Assembly: GCA_001872575.1 (NCBI GenBank)
Contig: MNWP01000020.1
Location: 72,747-136,746 of the forward strand
DNA: 64,000 bases
Reading direction: 5' to 3'
From: Candidatus Peregrinibacteria bacterium CG1_02_54_53
GTDB taxonomy: Bacteria; Patescibacteriota; Gracilibacteria; Peribacterales; Peribacteraceae
Shown: positions 46,620 to 54,790 of the stretch, piece by piece
How the letters are laid out: the number at the start of each line of letters is the position of its first letter
Position numbering within the stretch: the stretch's first letter is position 1
Made by a program: the position numbers and the translations under genes
Notes under the pieces: generated by a model
What the model saw: only the letters and a program-made list of their open reading frames with translations
Databases searched by the model: none
Told to the model about the DNA's origin: nothing

Positions 46620-47066
46620 ATGAAGCTTCGTTCCTCTCGTAAGGGGTTCACCCTGATTGAGCTCCTCCTCGTCATCGGGATCATCGCGATCCTAGCCTCC
46701 ATCGTCATTGTGGCAATCAATCCCACCAAGCAGATGGGTGACGCACGTAATGCGCAACGCCGCAGTGATGTGAATACCATTCTCAATGCGATTTATCAGT
46801 ATGCCATCGACAACAACGGCACGATGCCGGGATGTCTGGCAACGGGTACGGGTGGCAATATCTGTCTCAAAGGTTCTTCGTGCACCGGTGTTACGGGTGG
46901 TTGTGACCTCGATTCTCTTACCACGTCATACATCGTCGATCTGCCGAGGGATCCCTCGGGCGCCACGGGCAATGATACGAATTACGACGTTGCCATCACG
47001 AGCGGTCGCGTCACCGTGTCGGCACCTGGAGCGGAACAGAGTCAGACCATCAGTGTCACGCGCTAA
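46620..47066 (+). CDS. pilA: Type IV major pilin
   Basis: 148 aa with the strongest pilin signature in the window: leader MKLRSSRKG, then FTLIELLLVIGIIAILASIV with Glu5. The head has a Cys pair (CLATGTGG and a second pair around SSCTGVTGGCD), a small Gly/Thr-rich domain and a beta end. It has its own transcription unit: terminators lie just upstream and downstream, and a TACACT box sits near 46551, leaving a leader of about 60 bases. Likely the main structural subunit of the pilus. Confidence 0.92.
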   Translation: MKLRSSRKGFTLIELLLVIGIIAILASIVIVAINPTKQMGDARNAQRRSDVNTILNAIYQYAIDNNGTMPGCLATGTGGNICLKGSSCTGVTGGCDLDSLTTSYIVDLPRDPSGATGNDTNYDVAITSGRVTVSAPGAEQSQTISVTR

Positions 47067-47091
47067 AGAGAACGCGAGCACTATCCGAAAT

Positions 47092-47126
47092 CCCCGCATT
47101 CCTGACCTCAGGATGCGGGGTTTTTT
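47092..47126 (+). terminator. Intrinsic terminator of the major pilin gene
   Basis: CCCCGCAT and ATGCGGGG pair around an inner CCTG/CAGG stem; six T follow (47121-47126). Confidence 0.93.
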
Positions 47127-47186
47127 GGTGCCCCATAGAGCAATACTGGAGGAATGCAAGTTATGGTAACCTATTAAAAAATATGG

Positions 47187-47192
47187 TATAAT
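47187..47192 (+). promoter_or_regulatory. -10 box of the histidine kinase gene
   Basis: Consensus TATAAT, ending 20 bases before the ATG at 47213. No clear -35 box 17 bases upstream. Confidence 0.55.
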
Positions 47193-47212
47193 CATAAACA
47201 AGATCAATATTC

Positions 47213-48757
47213 ATGATTAGGCCTCTTTATACTCCTGGCCGGCCACAAACTGCACATATGCGCGGATCCATCTTCTGGCGCACCATGCGCCAATTCGCCT
47301 TATTGGCGACTTTTTCCGTGGTGTTGTTTTCAGGTGCCGCCGTTCTTGCGGCACGGCCCATTCCCCCGTTTCTCGCGTCACTATTCGTGCTACTGGGAGC
47401 ACTTGTTTTTGCCCTTGCGGTGGCTCTGGCCTACTTTCTTGCGAAGGGTCTTACCGAGCCGATAATTTCTCTGTGCCGCAGGGTTGCGCGTCTTGGGCCT
47501 GATCACTGGCAGTACGAGATTGCGGAACAGAAAACCGACGAAGTCGGCATGCTCGACTCTGTCGTGGCGGATATGGCACATCGTCTCGAAAGAGGATACG
47601 AGTACCTTCAGAGTGAGGTGGAGAAACGCACGAGTGAGCTCAAAGAACAGTACCTCAAAGATCGGACCATCCTCACCTCCATTCACCATGGCGTTGTCGT
47701 CATCGATCCTCAGGGCACGATTGCAGATGTGAATCCCATGGGAGTGAGCATCATGGGGAAGGAGCGGCCCGAGGAAGTATTAGGCTGCTTGGCGACACAG
47801 TTGCTTCCGCTCTCCAGTCACCATCACGTCATTTCGGCGGATGAACATCCCATCACACTGTGTCTGAAATCCCAGGCCGAAGTGCGGCCTCGGCCGCAGG
47901 AGCAGGTCAGCATTGAACGCGCCGATCGTACGAGGGTCCCCGTGATGTTCATCGTGAGCCCATTGATGTCGGGCGACAAACTGCTTGGTGCTGTTGCGGT
48001 ATTCCACGACGTAACGGAAGAACGCAAGCTCGACTACATGAAGTCGGAATTCATCTCGCTTGCCTCGCACCAGTTACGCACCCCGCTCTCGACAATTTCT
48101 TGGTATTTGGAACTGCTGCAAACCGACAGGCAGGAGAAGCTCTCGCCGACACAAGAATCGTATATTGCAGAAATGTCCACGGCGAGCCAGCGCATGGTGC
48201 GTCTCATCGATGCCCTGCTCCATGTTTCAAAACTGGAGGGTGGCGGAGTTGCGCCTGTGCCGCAAGAAGTCGATATGGTTGCACTCGTACAGGACACGGC
48301 GGAGGACGAACGATCATTCGCCAAGGAGCGGAAAATCAGTTTGGAGATGCAGCTTCCTGATCAGTTGCCAATCGCGACAGATCCGACCTTTGTACAGATT
48401 ATTCTGCACAACATTCTGAGTAATGCCGTGAAGTACTCGAAATCCGGGGGAAGTATTACCGTGTCACTCTCTCAGTCGGAGACAACAGTCTCGATTGTCG
48501 TGCAGGATACGGGGCTGGGAATTCCACAGGCGGAACAACGCTATCTCTTCACACGGCTTTTCCGTGCCTCCAATGCCACGAAGGTCGACACAACCGGCAG
48601 CGGCCTGGGCCTTTATATTTCACGAATGCTTGTCGAACAATTGAAAGGAAAAATTTCTTTTCTTAGTACCGAGGGCAAGGGAACATCTTTCACCTTGGAG
48701 CTTCCGTTGAGTACATGGAAGAAGCCTGATGGTGCTGCCATCGAGGCTTCCTCATGA
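47213..48757 (+). CDS. Membrane sensor histidine kinase
   Basis: 514 aa. Two adjacent membrane helices (residues about 23-45 and 52-75), a HAMP-like linker (about 78-130), a PAS domain (about 160-270), the HisKA domain with phospho-accepting His286 (SLASHQLRTPLS) and an ATPase domain with the N box (NAVKYS), G1 (DTGLGI) and G2 (GSGLGL) motifs. The short periplasmic part suggests it senses something in the membrane or cytoplasm. Directly downstream of the pilus genes; a natural partner for the response regulator at 37403. An alternative start is at 47258. Confidence 0.95.
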   Translation: MIRPLYTPGRPQTAHMRGSIFWRTMRQFALLATFSVVLFSGAAVLAARPIPPFLASLFVLLGALVFALAVALAYFLAKGLTEPIISLCRRVARLGPDHWQYEIAEQKTDEVGMLDSVVADMAHRLERGYEYLQSEVEKRTSELKEQYLKDRTILTSIHHGVVVIDPQGTIADVNPMGVSIMGKERPEEVLGCLATQLLPLSSHHHVISADEHPITLCLKSQAEVRPRPQEQVSIERADRTRVPVMFIVSPLMSGDKLLGAVAVFHDVTEERKLDYMKSEFISLASHQLRTPLSTISWYLELLQTDRQEKLSPTQESYIAEMSTASQRMVRLIDALLHVSKLEGGGVAPVPQEVDMVALVQDTAEDERSFAKERKISLEMQLPDQLPIATDPTFVQIILHNILSNAVKYSKSGGSITVSLSQSETTVSIVVQDTGLGIPQAEQRYLFTRLFRASNATKVDTTGSGLGLYISRMLVEQLKGKISFLSTEGKGTSFTLELPLSTWKKPDGAAIEASS

Positions 48758-48985
48758 GTTTCCCGCTCTTCTGTACGCCGGGTTCTGTCTCGCCGCACCT
48801 TTGCTGTGCAAGGGTTGCGGAGTGGATGATCATCTCTCTGGGGTCCCGGTTACCCGAAGACCTCGTCCCCGGTAGCAGGTGTTGCCACCACTACGGGGCA
48901 CTGTGCGGAGGGGTGATCGGCGCGGCGGAACCACCGCGTAATTCCGACGACCCAAATCCTCCTTGCACCACCTAGAGTTTGCCAA

Positions 48986-49014
48986 CCCAGCACTTTTGCG
49001 AGCAAGAGTGCTGG
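48986..49014. repeat. Hairpin copy 1 inside rnpB
   Basis: CCCAGCACTTTTGC and GCAAGAGTGCTGG form a stem with a short loop. Nearly identical in sequence to the hairpin at 49156-49186 in the same RNA. Confidence 0.75.
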
Positions 49015-49155
49015 ACCTCGGTACTCCGAGGCGTTTCACTTCCCGCATGCGCGGGACTCGTCTCTGTGGTACTGGTCCGTATCCGCCTTTACCGGATATG
49101 TGACGGATAGATGGGCGTTACCCACTAGGCGTTCGCGTGGTGCCCGGACGTTCCT

Positions 49156-49186
49156 CCCAGCACTTTTGCGGAGCAAGAGTGCTGGG
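49156..49186. repeat. Hairpin copy 2 (P3 position) inside rnpB
   Basis: Same sequence as copy 1 apart from one extra G in the loop region and one extra closing pair. It lies directly before the conserved P4-side segment, where P3 belongs. Confidence 0.75.
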
Positions 49187-49205
49187 CGATCATCGAAAGA
49201 GCAGG

Positions 49206-49511
49206 AAGCACCATTCTCCTGCAGCGCATGTATTCCTGCAAGGCCGTACAGTGAAAAAATGGAACCGCTTCTCCCGTACGGGACTGCGATCCAGGCCTTT
49301 CGCACGGCGCTCTTTTTAGCTTGTGCTTAAGAGCTTGTCTCTGGGAGGGGGACTTTCCGCCTTCGCATAAAGCTTCGGCTGGCAGGGGGAACGTTTGCAG
49401 GATTGGATGCCCCCCTCGGCTTCGCTCGGGGCACTCTACGCATGGCTGCGGACGGTCGGAGCACCCGAAGGGTGCGTAGATCACGAGCGAGGAGCGAAAC
49501 GACGAGTCGAG
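49206..49511. other. Non-coding gap between rnpB and tRNA-Thr
   Basis: 306 bases. A small palindrome, TCTACGCA/TGCGTAGA with an inner GCACCC/GGGTGC hairpin, lies at about 49435-49480. That is downstream of tRNA-Thr and may end its transcription. No gene is supported; open frames here have no codon or family support. Confidence 0.4.
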
Positions 49512-49586
49512 TGGAGCCGCTTCGGGGATTTGAACCCCGGACCTACTCATTACAAGTGAGTTGCTCTACCACTGAGCTAAAGCGGC
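49512..49586 (-). tRNA. tRNA-Thr (anticodon UGU)
   Basis: Acceptor GCCGCTT/AAGCGGC, D-arm with AGCTCAGTGGTAGAGC, anticodon stem ACTCA/TGAGT with loop CTTGTAA (anticodon TGT) and T-arm GGGGTTCAAATCCCC. CCA is encoded (49512-49514). A 17-base copy of its 5' end lies 98 bases away at 49668-49684. Confidence 0.97.
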
Positions 49587-49667
49587 ACATGTATTGGGAT
49601 GGTAGAAAGATCAAAGTATCAATCCGAGCAAAGCTATTTTATGACGCTGCAGCAGACTGCAGCTAGG

Positions 49668-49684
49668 CACTGAACTAAAGCGGC
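49668..49684 (-). pseudogene. Fragment of a tRNA-Thr 5' end
   Basis: Seventeen bases match the first 17 bases of the tRNA-Thr gene (acceptor strand and start of the D-arm) with one mismatch. No other tRNA part is nearby. It could be a remnant of a tandem tRNA duplication or a recombination footprint. The remaining bases of 49587-49729 show nothing else. Confidence 0.6.
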
Positions 49685-49729
49685 GGACTGATGCAGTATA
49701 GGGAAAAATAGACAATGTGGCATTCCCTC

Positions 49730-50944
49730 TCAATAAGACGGATGTCGGGCATAGTACTGCTGAGCCGCGTTTGTCATACGATCCTTTGTATTCGTTACCT
49801 GTTCCACGGCATCGCAGGCATCCAGGACGGTTTGCATGTTGGACCAGAAACCCAGCAGTGCGACGCGGATTTCGGATGCCGGATCGCGTTTTCCCGCCGC
49901 AACCTCCATGCCGGCAATAGAGCGACCACGCACGGAACGAACTTCTAACAAATTCCTTCGCAATTCTTTTGCATTGATGTGCGATGGAGCAGTGAGAACG
50001 CTGACAACCGCTGCACGCTTTGCCTGTTCCACCGGATTGGAAAAACCGATGGCTTCGAATCCCGCCTCAAGTGCACGCTGGTTTCTGGCGTGTTCCGCAA
50101 AAAGCCCGGAAAGATTTCCATTGGCTCGTTCAATGGTGATTTCCATTGCCCTCCTCAGGCCGTAGAGACTTTGCACTGCGGGAGTCGCGTGGTAGGTGCC
50201 CGCATTCCAATAGTGCATATTTTCCGGCAAATCGAAATACATGCTGCCCGGCGGCTGTCCTTGCTTTCTTCGTTCCTCAATTCTCTTCATGGCAAACGGG
50301 GCGGCAGTAAAAGGTGCCGTGCCTGGCGGCGCATTGACTCCCTTTTGTGAGCAGGCAGAAACGTAAGCAGCTTTCCAGTCATCGGCGTTGACCGCCGTCC
50401 CACCGAAGGCACAGACGGAGTCGATACAGAGCATGACGTCAAAGCGCGTTGCTATGGCGCCCAGCGTCACCAGATCTTCATCAGGGATTTGCGCCCCTGT
50501 TGATGTTTCGATTTGCGCCATGAATGCCGCAGAGATGTTGCCTCTTCCATATCGTTTCAGTGTGTCTTCAAAGACATTGGGATCAATCGTCTCGCCGAAT
50601 TTCGTCGGAATTTCTACGGCCTGTGCACCTCTTCTCCGGATCATATCGCCCAGCCGATCACTGAAGAATCCGGAATTAACGAATACCGCTTTGTCTTTCG
50701 GTTGCACGAAGTTCATGACGCCGGCCTCATTACCGCCGGTCCCCGATGCCGTCAGAATACCCGTGTCGGGATTTGTCGTTCCGAAAAGCGTACGCGCCAA
50801 TCTCTGAATGGCTTTGCATTCTCCCAAAAAATCGGGGTGTGTGTGATTCTGGGTCTGACGTGCCATTTCTCGCTGGACTTCGGGATGGATACCGGTAGGC
50901 CCGGGCGTGAGTTGCAGAATCTCCGGTGCGGCCTCAGATGGCAT
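49730..50944 (-). CDS. Class V aminotransferase (alanine-glyoxylate / serine type)
   Basis: PLP enzyme, 404 aa from Met at 50944; a longer frame to 50977 would add a hydrophobic start (MFFLFLSIFLY), so a membrane-attached form is possible. Signature points: LQLTPGPTGIHPEV at the start, TASGTGGNEAG, the Asp of CIDSVCAFGG that holds the PLP ring, and SACSQKGVNAPPG with the Schiff-base Lys. Closest in layout to alanine-glyoxylate or serine-pyruvate aminotransferases; the substrate is not certain. Stands alone. Confidence 0.88.
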   Translation of the reverse strand: MPSEAAPEILQLTPGPTGIHPEVQREMARQTQNHTHPDFLGECKAIQRLARTLFGTTNPDTGILTASGTGGNEAGVMNFVQPKDKAVFVNSGFFSDRLGDMIRRRGAQAVEIPTKFGETIDPNVFEDTLKRYGRGNISAAFMAQIETSTGAQIPDEDLVTLGAIATRFDVMLCIDSVCAFGGTAVNADDWKAAYVSACSQKGVNAPPGTAPFTAAPFAMKRIEERRKQGQPPGSMYFDLPENMHYWNAGTYHATPAVQSLYGLRRAMEITIERANGNLSGLFAEHARNQRALEAGFEAIGFSNPVEQAKRAAVVSVLTAPSHINAKELRRNLLEVRSVRGRSIAGMEVAAGKRDPASEIRVALLGFWSNMQTVLDACDAVEQVTNTKDRMTNAAQQYYARHPSY

Positions 50945-51032
50945 ATACAGGAAGATGGACAAGAAAAGGAAAAACATCCTCGCCTAGTTTCTTGGGTGGA
51001 TCAAGCCGAGAGATCGATAAATATACGTTCCG

Positions 51033-52457
51033 ATGTCGCTGCTTCGTAGTACACTTTTCACGGTGAAACGTTCCGAAATCCTGCTCGGCCTGCTACGCCT
51101 GCCCATTGACGCGCTTGCGGTTATTGCGGCGCTTCTTCTCGCCTACAGGCTGCGCGAAGCCCGGGTGGACCTCATTCCCGGCGTGCAGCTGCTGGATCCG
51201 GCGACGACCCTTCCTCCATTGCAGATCTACGCCGATTCGTTCGTTGTACCGAGCGTGGTCGCCTTTCTGCTCCTCTCCGCTCTATTGGGCCTCTACGCCC
51301 TGCGCTCCACCATCAGCTCATGGCGGGAAATGGGGAACGTGACGGTTGCATCTCTGCTCTGGCTCGTGGCCGTGGTGGCGTGGTTTTTCTTTGTTGAGAA
51401 GCAGCTCTTCTATTCTCGCATTCTCTTATTCCATGCCGTGTTCTTTTTAGTGATCTTTAGTGTATCGGGTCGCACAACACTCGTGCTGTTGCAGCGCGCA
51501 CTTCTGCGACTTGGGATTGGCGTGCGTACCGTTGTCTCTGTCGGACGTTATCCCATCACACCTCTCGCCCGTAAGACACTGGAGCATGATGCCCGCTATC
51601 GCTACGTCGGGCATTTGCAGGATCTTGCGGGAATCCGCCGACTCGCGCACGCACCGGTCATCGATCTCGTGCTGCAGACCGATCCGAATCCCGAGAGCGA
51701 AGAAACCATCACGCTCATCGATTTCTGTCGAAGTCGCCATATCGGGTATGGGTTCTTCCCTCCCGTTTTTACCGATGTACCACACCTTTTGCGTATCGAG
51801 CGGCTGGGCATGCTCCCCATGATCCGCTTTCAACCAACCCCGCTCGACGGATGGGGACGCGTCGTAAAGCGACTTGGTGATGTTGTCCTCAGCTGTGCGC
51901 TGATTCTCATCCTTCTTCCCCTGTTTGTTCTGTTGGGGATAGGCGTGCTCATCGACAGCGGCTGGCCGATCTTCTTCATTTCGAGACGCGTGGGTGATTT
52001 TGGTCGACGGCACATTCCCATGCTGAAATTCCGTTCCATGGTGTGCGATGCCGAAGCGCGCAAAGAGGAATTGCATCACTTGAGCCATCGCAGCGACGGG
52101 CCGCTCTTCAAAGTGCATGAAGATCCGCGCGTGACCACATTCGGACACTTCCTCCGTCGCTGGTCTCTCGATGAATTGCCTCAGCTCTTCAATGTGCTGG
52201 CGGGGCAGATGTCTCTGGTGGGTCCGCGACCGCACCTGCCCTCCGAAGTCAATCGCTACACGCACGTGCACCGGCGCGTGTTCGCCGTGCGTCCGGGCAT
52301 GACGGGCCTGGCGCAAGTGATGGGTCGCAGCTCTCTGCCGTTCGAAGAAGAGGTGAAATATGACCTGCAGTACGTCGAAGAGTGGTCACCATTTTTGGAT
52401 CTGTGGATCTTGTGGAGGACGGCGTTCGTCGTTCTTAAGAAAAAGGGGGCGGAATGA
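51033..52457 (+). CDS. Undecaprenyl-phosphate sugar-1-phosphate transferase
   Basis: Starts surface glycan synthesis by loading a sugar phosphate on the lipid carrier. 474 aa, WcaJ/WbaP-type: four N-terminal membrane helices, a Rossmann-like middle (residues about 165-265), a fifth helix (LILILLPLFVLLGIGVLI) and the C-terminal catalytic domain with KRLGDVV, MLKFRSM, LRRWSLDELPQLFNVL and SLVGPRP. Sugar not decidable. Works in the same pathway as the flippase at 20329. Confidence 0.94.
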   Translation: MSLLRSTLFTVKRSEILLGLLRLPIDALAVIAALLLAYRLREARVDLIPGVQLLDPATTLPPLQIYADSFVVPSVVAFLLLSALLGLYALRSTISSWREMGNVTVASLLWLVAVVAWFFFVEKQLFYSRILLFHAVFFLVIFSVSGRTTLVLLQRALLRLGIGVRTVVSVGRYPITPLARKTLEHDARYRYVGHLQDLAGIRRLAHAPVIDLVLQTDPNPESEETITLIDFCRSRHIGYGFFPPVFTDVPHLLRIERLGMLPMIRFQPTPLDGWGRVVKRLGDVVLSCALILILLPLFVLLGIGVLIDSGWPIFFISRRVGDFGRRHIPMLKFRSMVCDAEARKEELHHLSHRSDGPLFKVHEDPRVTTFGHFLRRWSLDELPQLFNVLAGQMSLVGPRPHLPSEVNRYTHVHRRVFAVRPGMTGLAQVMGRSSLPFEEEVKYDLQYVEEWSPFLDLWILWRTAFVVLKKKGAE

Positions 52458-52477
52458 TGACCTCTTATGAGTTCTTC

Positions 52478-54751
52478 CTAAAACAACTCCATCTGCGGCT
52501 TGCCACTCTCTTTGGAGGGCTTGGCTTCATGGGCGAACTGTTGCAGGTACCCCATTACGCGTTTGCCGTAGGATTTGGTCTTGAGGCGGTCATCGGTAAT
52601 CAGAACCTCTCCGTGAAATGTGCGGTGACGGCAGAAAGTCCGTAGCAGGCGGAACAGTCGGTGTTCCAATCGCGGCAAGAAGTACCCCTCGAAGGCATTG
52701 GGGTAGTGTACGGCTCGCCGCGAGAGCACGGTGTGCGAGGGATGATCGAAGGGCAATGAAGCAATAATCAAACGGTCCGCGATCTCGGCCGGTAGCTCCA
52801 CATCCTCGTAGCTCCAGGGGGTGAGCATCCAGATTGTCGGCGGGGCTGCGGCCAGAAATTCCGCTGTCATGCGTTCGATACCCCCGCTCAAGCTTTGACA
52901 GATGAATGTGACATTGCGTTGCTCCAAAGACGGCGTGAACTCCACGTACTTCTCTTCGATAATGCGACGACTGCCCACGAGGACGACGGATTTGCCGACG
53001 GGAGGGTCCCTCAGAAAGTCATCGAGAGAGATATCGGTACGAATGGAAAGCGGGAGAGAGAATGGCGGAAAAGGAGTTGGGGCAGACAAATCGGCAGTCG
53101 GCAAAATCTCGTGCAATGTTCCCGCACTTTTCGGAGGTACGGTGAGAATGGTCGGGTACTCTTCGTACAGCAGCGAGGAGAGCAGCGGTCCGATACGTTC
53201 CGGAACAGATTGAATGAACTGACTCCCTCCCTGTCGTTGTTCGATCCATGCGATACGGTGATGGAGTAAATCCGGAGTAAGGATGCGATCCAGGTCTGCG
53301 AGATCGCGTCGGGGTAGTTCAGGCAACGTGGTATCTGTCAGAAAAGGGGCGATGCGCTCACGAAGAGCCTCTGCTTCGGCGGTTTCGAGATCCTGACCGG
53401 TGAGATAACGCACATCCTGGAATGCACGCACGCGCTCGATCCAGATCTGCAATAAATCCAAAAAGCTCGTGAGATTCTCACGCCCCTCGGCCGCAGCACG
53501 CACATGGTCGAGCACCACCTGCCATCGCAGAGCCTTGGTGGTGGTGTCTTCGAGCATGGAGGCATCTGTGACGAGCAGATGTGTCTGCGCAGAGAGCGCA
53601 TCACGGCCCGGATGTTGCGAATCAGCGAGAATGGAGAGTAGTTGCTGGTGATCGATGATCACGACGTCAGGCAGTTGTATAAATTGCCGGTGGTACGCTT
53701 GTGATTCCTGTGTGCAGGCGAGTTTTCCATACCAGACCGAGCGCTCATCTCCATGCAGAGGAAGGTCTCTGTGCGCTGTGGGGCGGTACCATCGAAGTTT
53801 CACAGCCAGTGTGGCTTCGTCTGCAGTGAATGATTGCTGCAGCAGCAGAGCTTCGGCTGCATCAGGATCGAGCAGCAGAGGTGCAGGCATGAGTACGCGA
53901 GATTGATCTTCGGACAGTGTGAGACGGCGAACACATGCTTCGAGATTCTTGACGACGATCCAGGTCGGCTCTTTCGATGTCAGGGCAGTATCGACGATAC
54001 GTTGCAGTGTTTGAGGAGCGAGCGAATCTTCGATGAGAGTGACGCCCGGCTTGCTCACGGATGGCAGCGATACGCGTTCTCCAATTTGCTGTTTCTTTGC
54101 GCGCGATGGTCGTGTTCCCGAGAGAAGCCATTTGGGGCGCCTGGCAGCGGCAGTCGTCGGCAACACTTCAGCCAGGCGGCGATACCCGGGCGAAGCGAGC
54201 GAGAACGTTTCGAAGAGAGTGCGTAGTTCGTCGGGGGGCAGCTCGTGCAGACGCGTCCAACATTTACCAAAGAGCTCCAACGTGGCGTGCACATCGCCAA
54301 GCGCGCGGTGAACGGGTTCATGGCGCAATTTCAAAATCGTACTCACATAGCCGAGCGAGTAACTCGTGAGTTCCGGAAACACCAGTGACGCGAGCATGGA
54401 GGTATCGACCCAGGCGCGCTCCGAAAGATCAATGCCCTCCCCTTTGAGCATGCGGATGTCAAAACCTACGTTCTGCCCGACGATCAGCGCATCCGTTCCG
54501 ATGCGTGTTTGGATGGTCTCGCGCATGTCGTCGAACGTCGGCTTACCCTCAAGCATCTGCGGCGTAATATGCGTGAGCACCTGCACGGTCGGCGGAATAT
54601 CTTCGGCGATCGAAATGAGCGTCTCGAACTCTTCTACGACTTTGCCGCCTTCGGCACGCACTGAAGCAAACTCGATCACACGGTTCACCTTAGGAACGAA
54701 ACCCGTTGTTTCGGTATCGAGGACAACGAAGGAAAGTGGCGGGATATTCAC
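52478..54751 (-). CDS. DinG-like protein: intact DEDDh exonuclease fused to a decayed helicase
   Basis: 757 aa. Residues 1-170 are a DnaQ/DEDDh 3'-5' exonuclease (LDTETTGF with Asp and Glu, NVGFDIRML, HRALGDVHAT). The rest follows the layout of the DinG/XPD helicase, as in Gram-positive DinG, but its ATPase motifs are eroded. No Walker A loop is found. The DEAH box position reads LLVTDASMLED (about 392-402). Motif VI reads RLEHRLFRLLRTFCR (about 690-705). Other family landmarks remain: SRRIIEEKYVEF, SYEDVELPAEIADRLIIASL and the YGKRVMGYL end. Probably a nuclease with a structural helicase-like body. Confidence 0.8.
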   Translation of the reverse strand: MNIPPLSFVVLDTETTGFVPKVNRVIEFASVRAEGGKVVEEFETLISIAEDIPPTVQVLTHITPQMLEGKPTFDDMRETIQTRIGTDALIVGQNVGFDIRMLKGEGIDLSERAWVDTSMLASLVFPELTSYSLGYVSTILKLRHEPVHRALGDVHATLELFGKCWTRLHELPPDELRTLFETFSLASPGYRRLAEVLPTTAAARRPKWLLSGTRPSRAKKQQIGERVSLPSVSKPGVTLIEDSLAPQTLQRIVDTALTSKEPTWIVVKNLEACVRRLTLSEDQSRVLMPAPLLLDPDAAEALLLQQSFTADEATLAVKLRWYRPTAHRDLPLHGDERSVWYGKLACTQESQAYHRQFIQLPDVVIIDHQQLLSILADSQHPGRDALSAQTHLLVTDASMLEDTTTKALRWQVVLDHVRAAAEGRENLTSFLDLLQIWIERVRAFQDVRYLTGQDLETAEAEALRERIAPFLTDTTLPELPRRDLADLDRILTPDLLHHRIAWIEQRQGGSQFIQSVPERIGPLLSSLLYEEYPTILTVPPKSAGTLHEILPTADLSAPTPFPPFSLPLSIRTDISLDDFLRDPPVGKSVVLVGSRRIIEEKYVEFTPSLEQRNVTFICQSLSGGIERMTAEFLAAAPPTIWMLTPWSYEDVELPAEIADRLIIASLPFDHPSHTVLSRRAVHYPNAFEGYFLPRLEHRLFRLLRTFCRHRTFHGEVLITDDRLKTKSYGKRVMGYLQQFAHEAKPSKESGKPQMELF

Positions 54752-54790
54752 ATCCCGATACTAGAGCGCGCAGCGGATCCCTGCCAGCAA

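Larger units (their letters stand above)
48762..49205 (-). ncRNA. rnpB: RNase P RNA (class A-like)
   Basis: On the minus strand the 5' end CCTGCTCTT pairs with the 3' end AAGAGCGGG (P1), and GATGATC pairs with GATCATC (P2). The conserved segment GAGGAACGTCCGGGC occurs near the 5' side and ACAGAACCCGGC near the 3' end. The first differs from the usual GAGGAAAGTCCGGGC by one base. A long hairpin takes the place of P3 (49156-49186), and a near-copy of the same hairpin occurs at 48986-49014. Length about 444 nt. The 3' end lies 5 bases past the convergent histidine kinase stop. Confidence 0.92.

Noticed and set aside
48754-49666. Open reading frames between 48.75 and 49.67 kb
   Set aside because: They lie on RNase P RNA, tRNA-Thr and palindromic spacer; no codon or family support.
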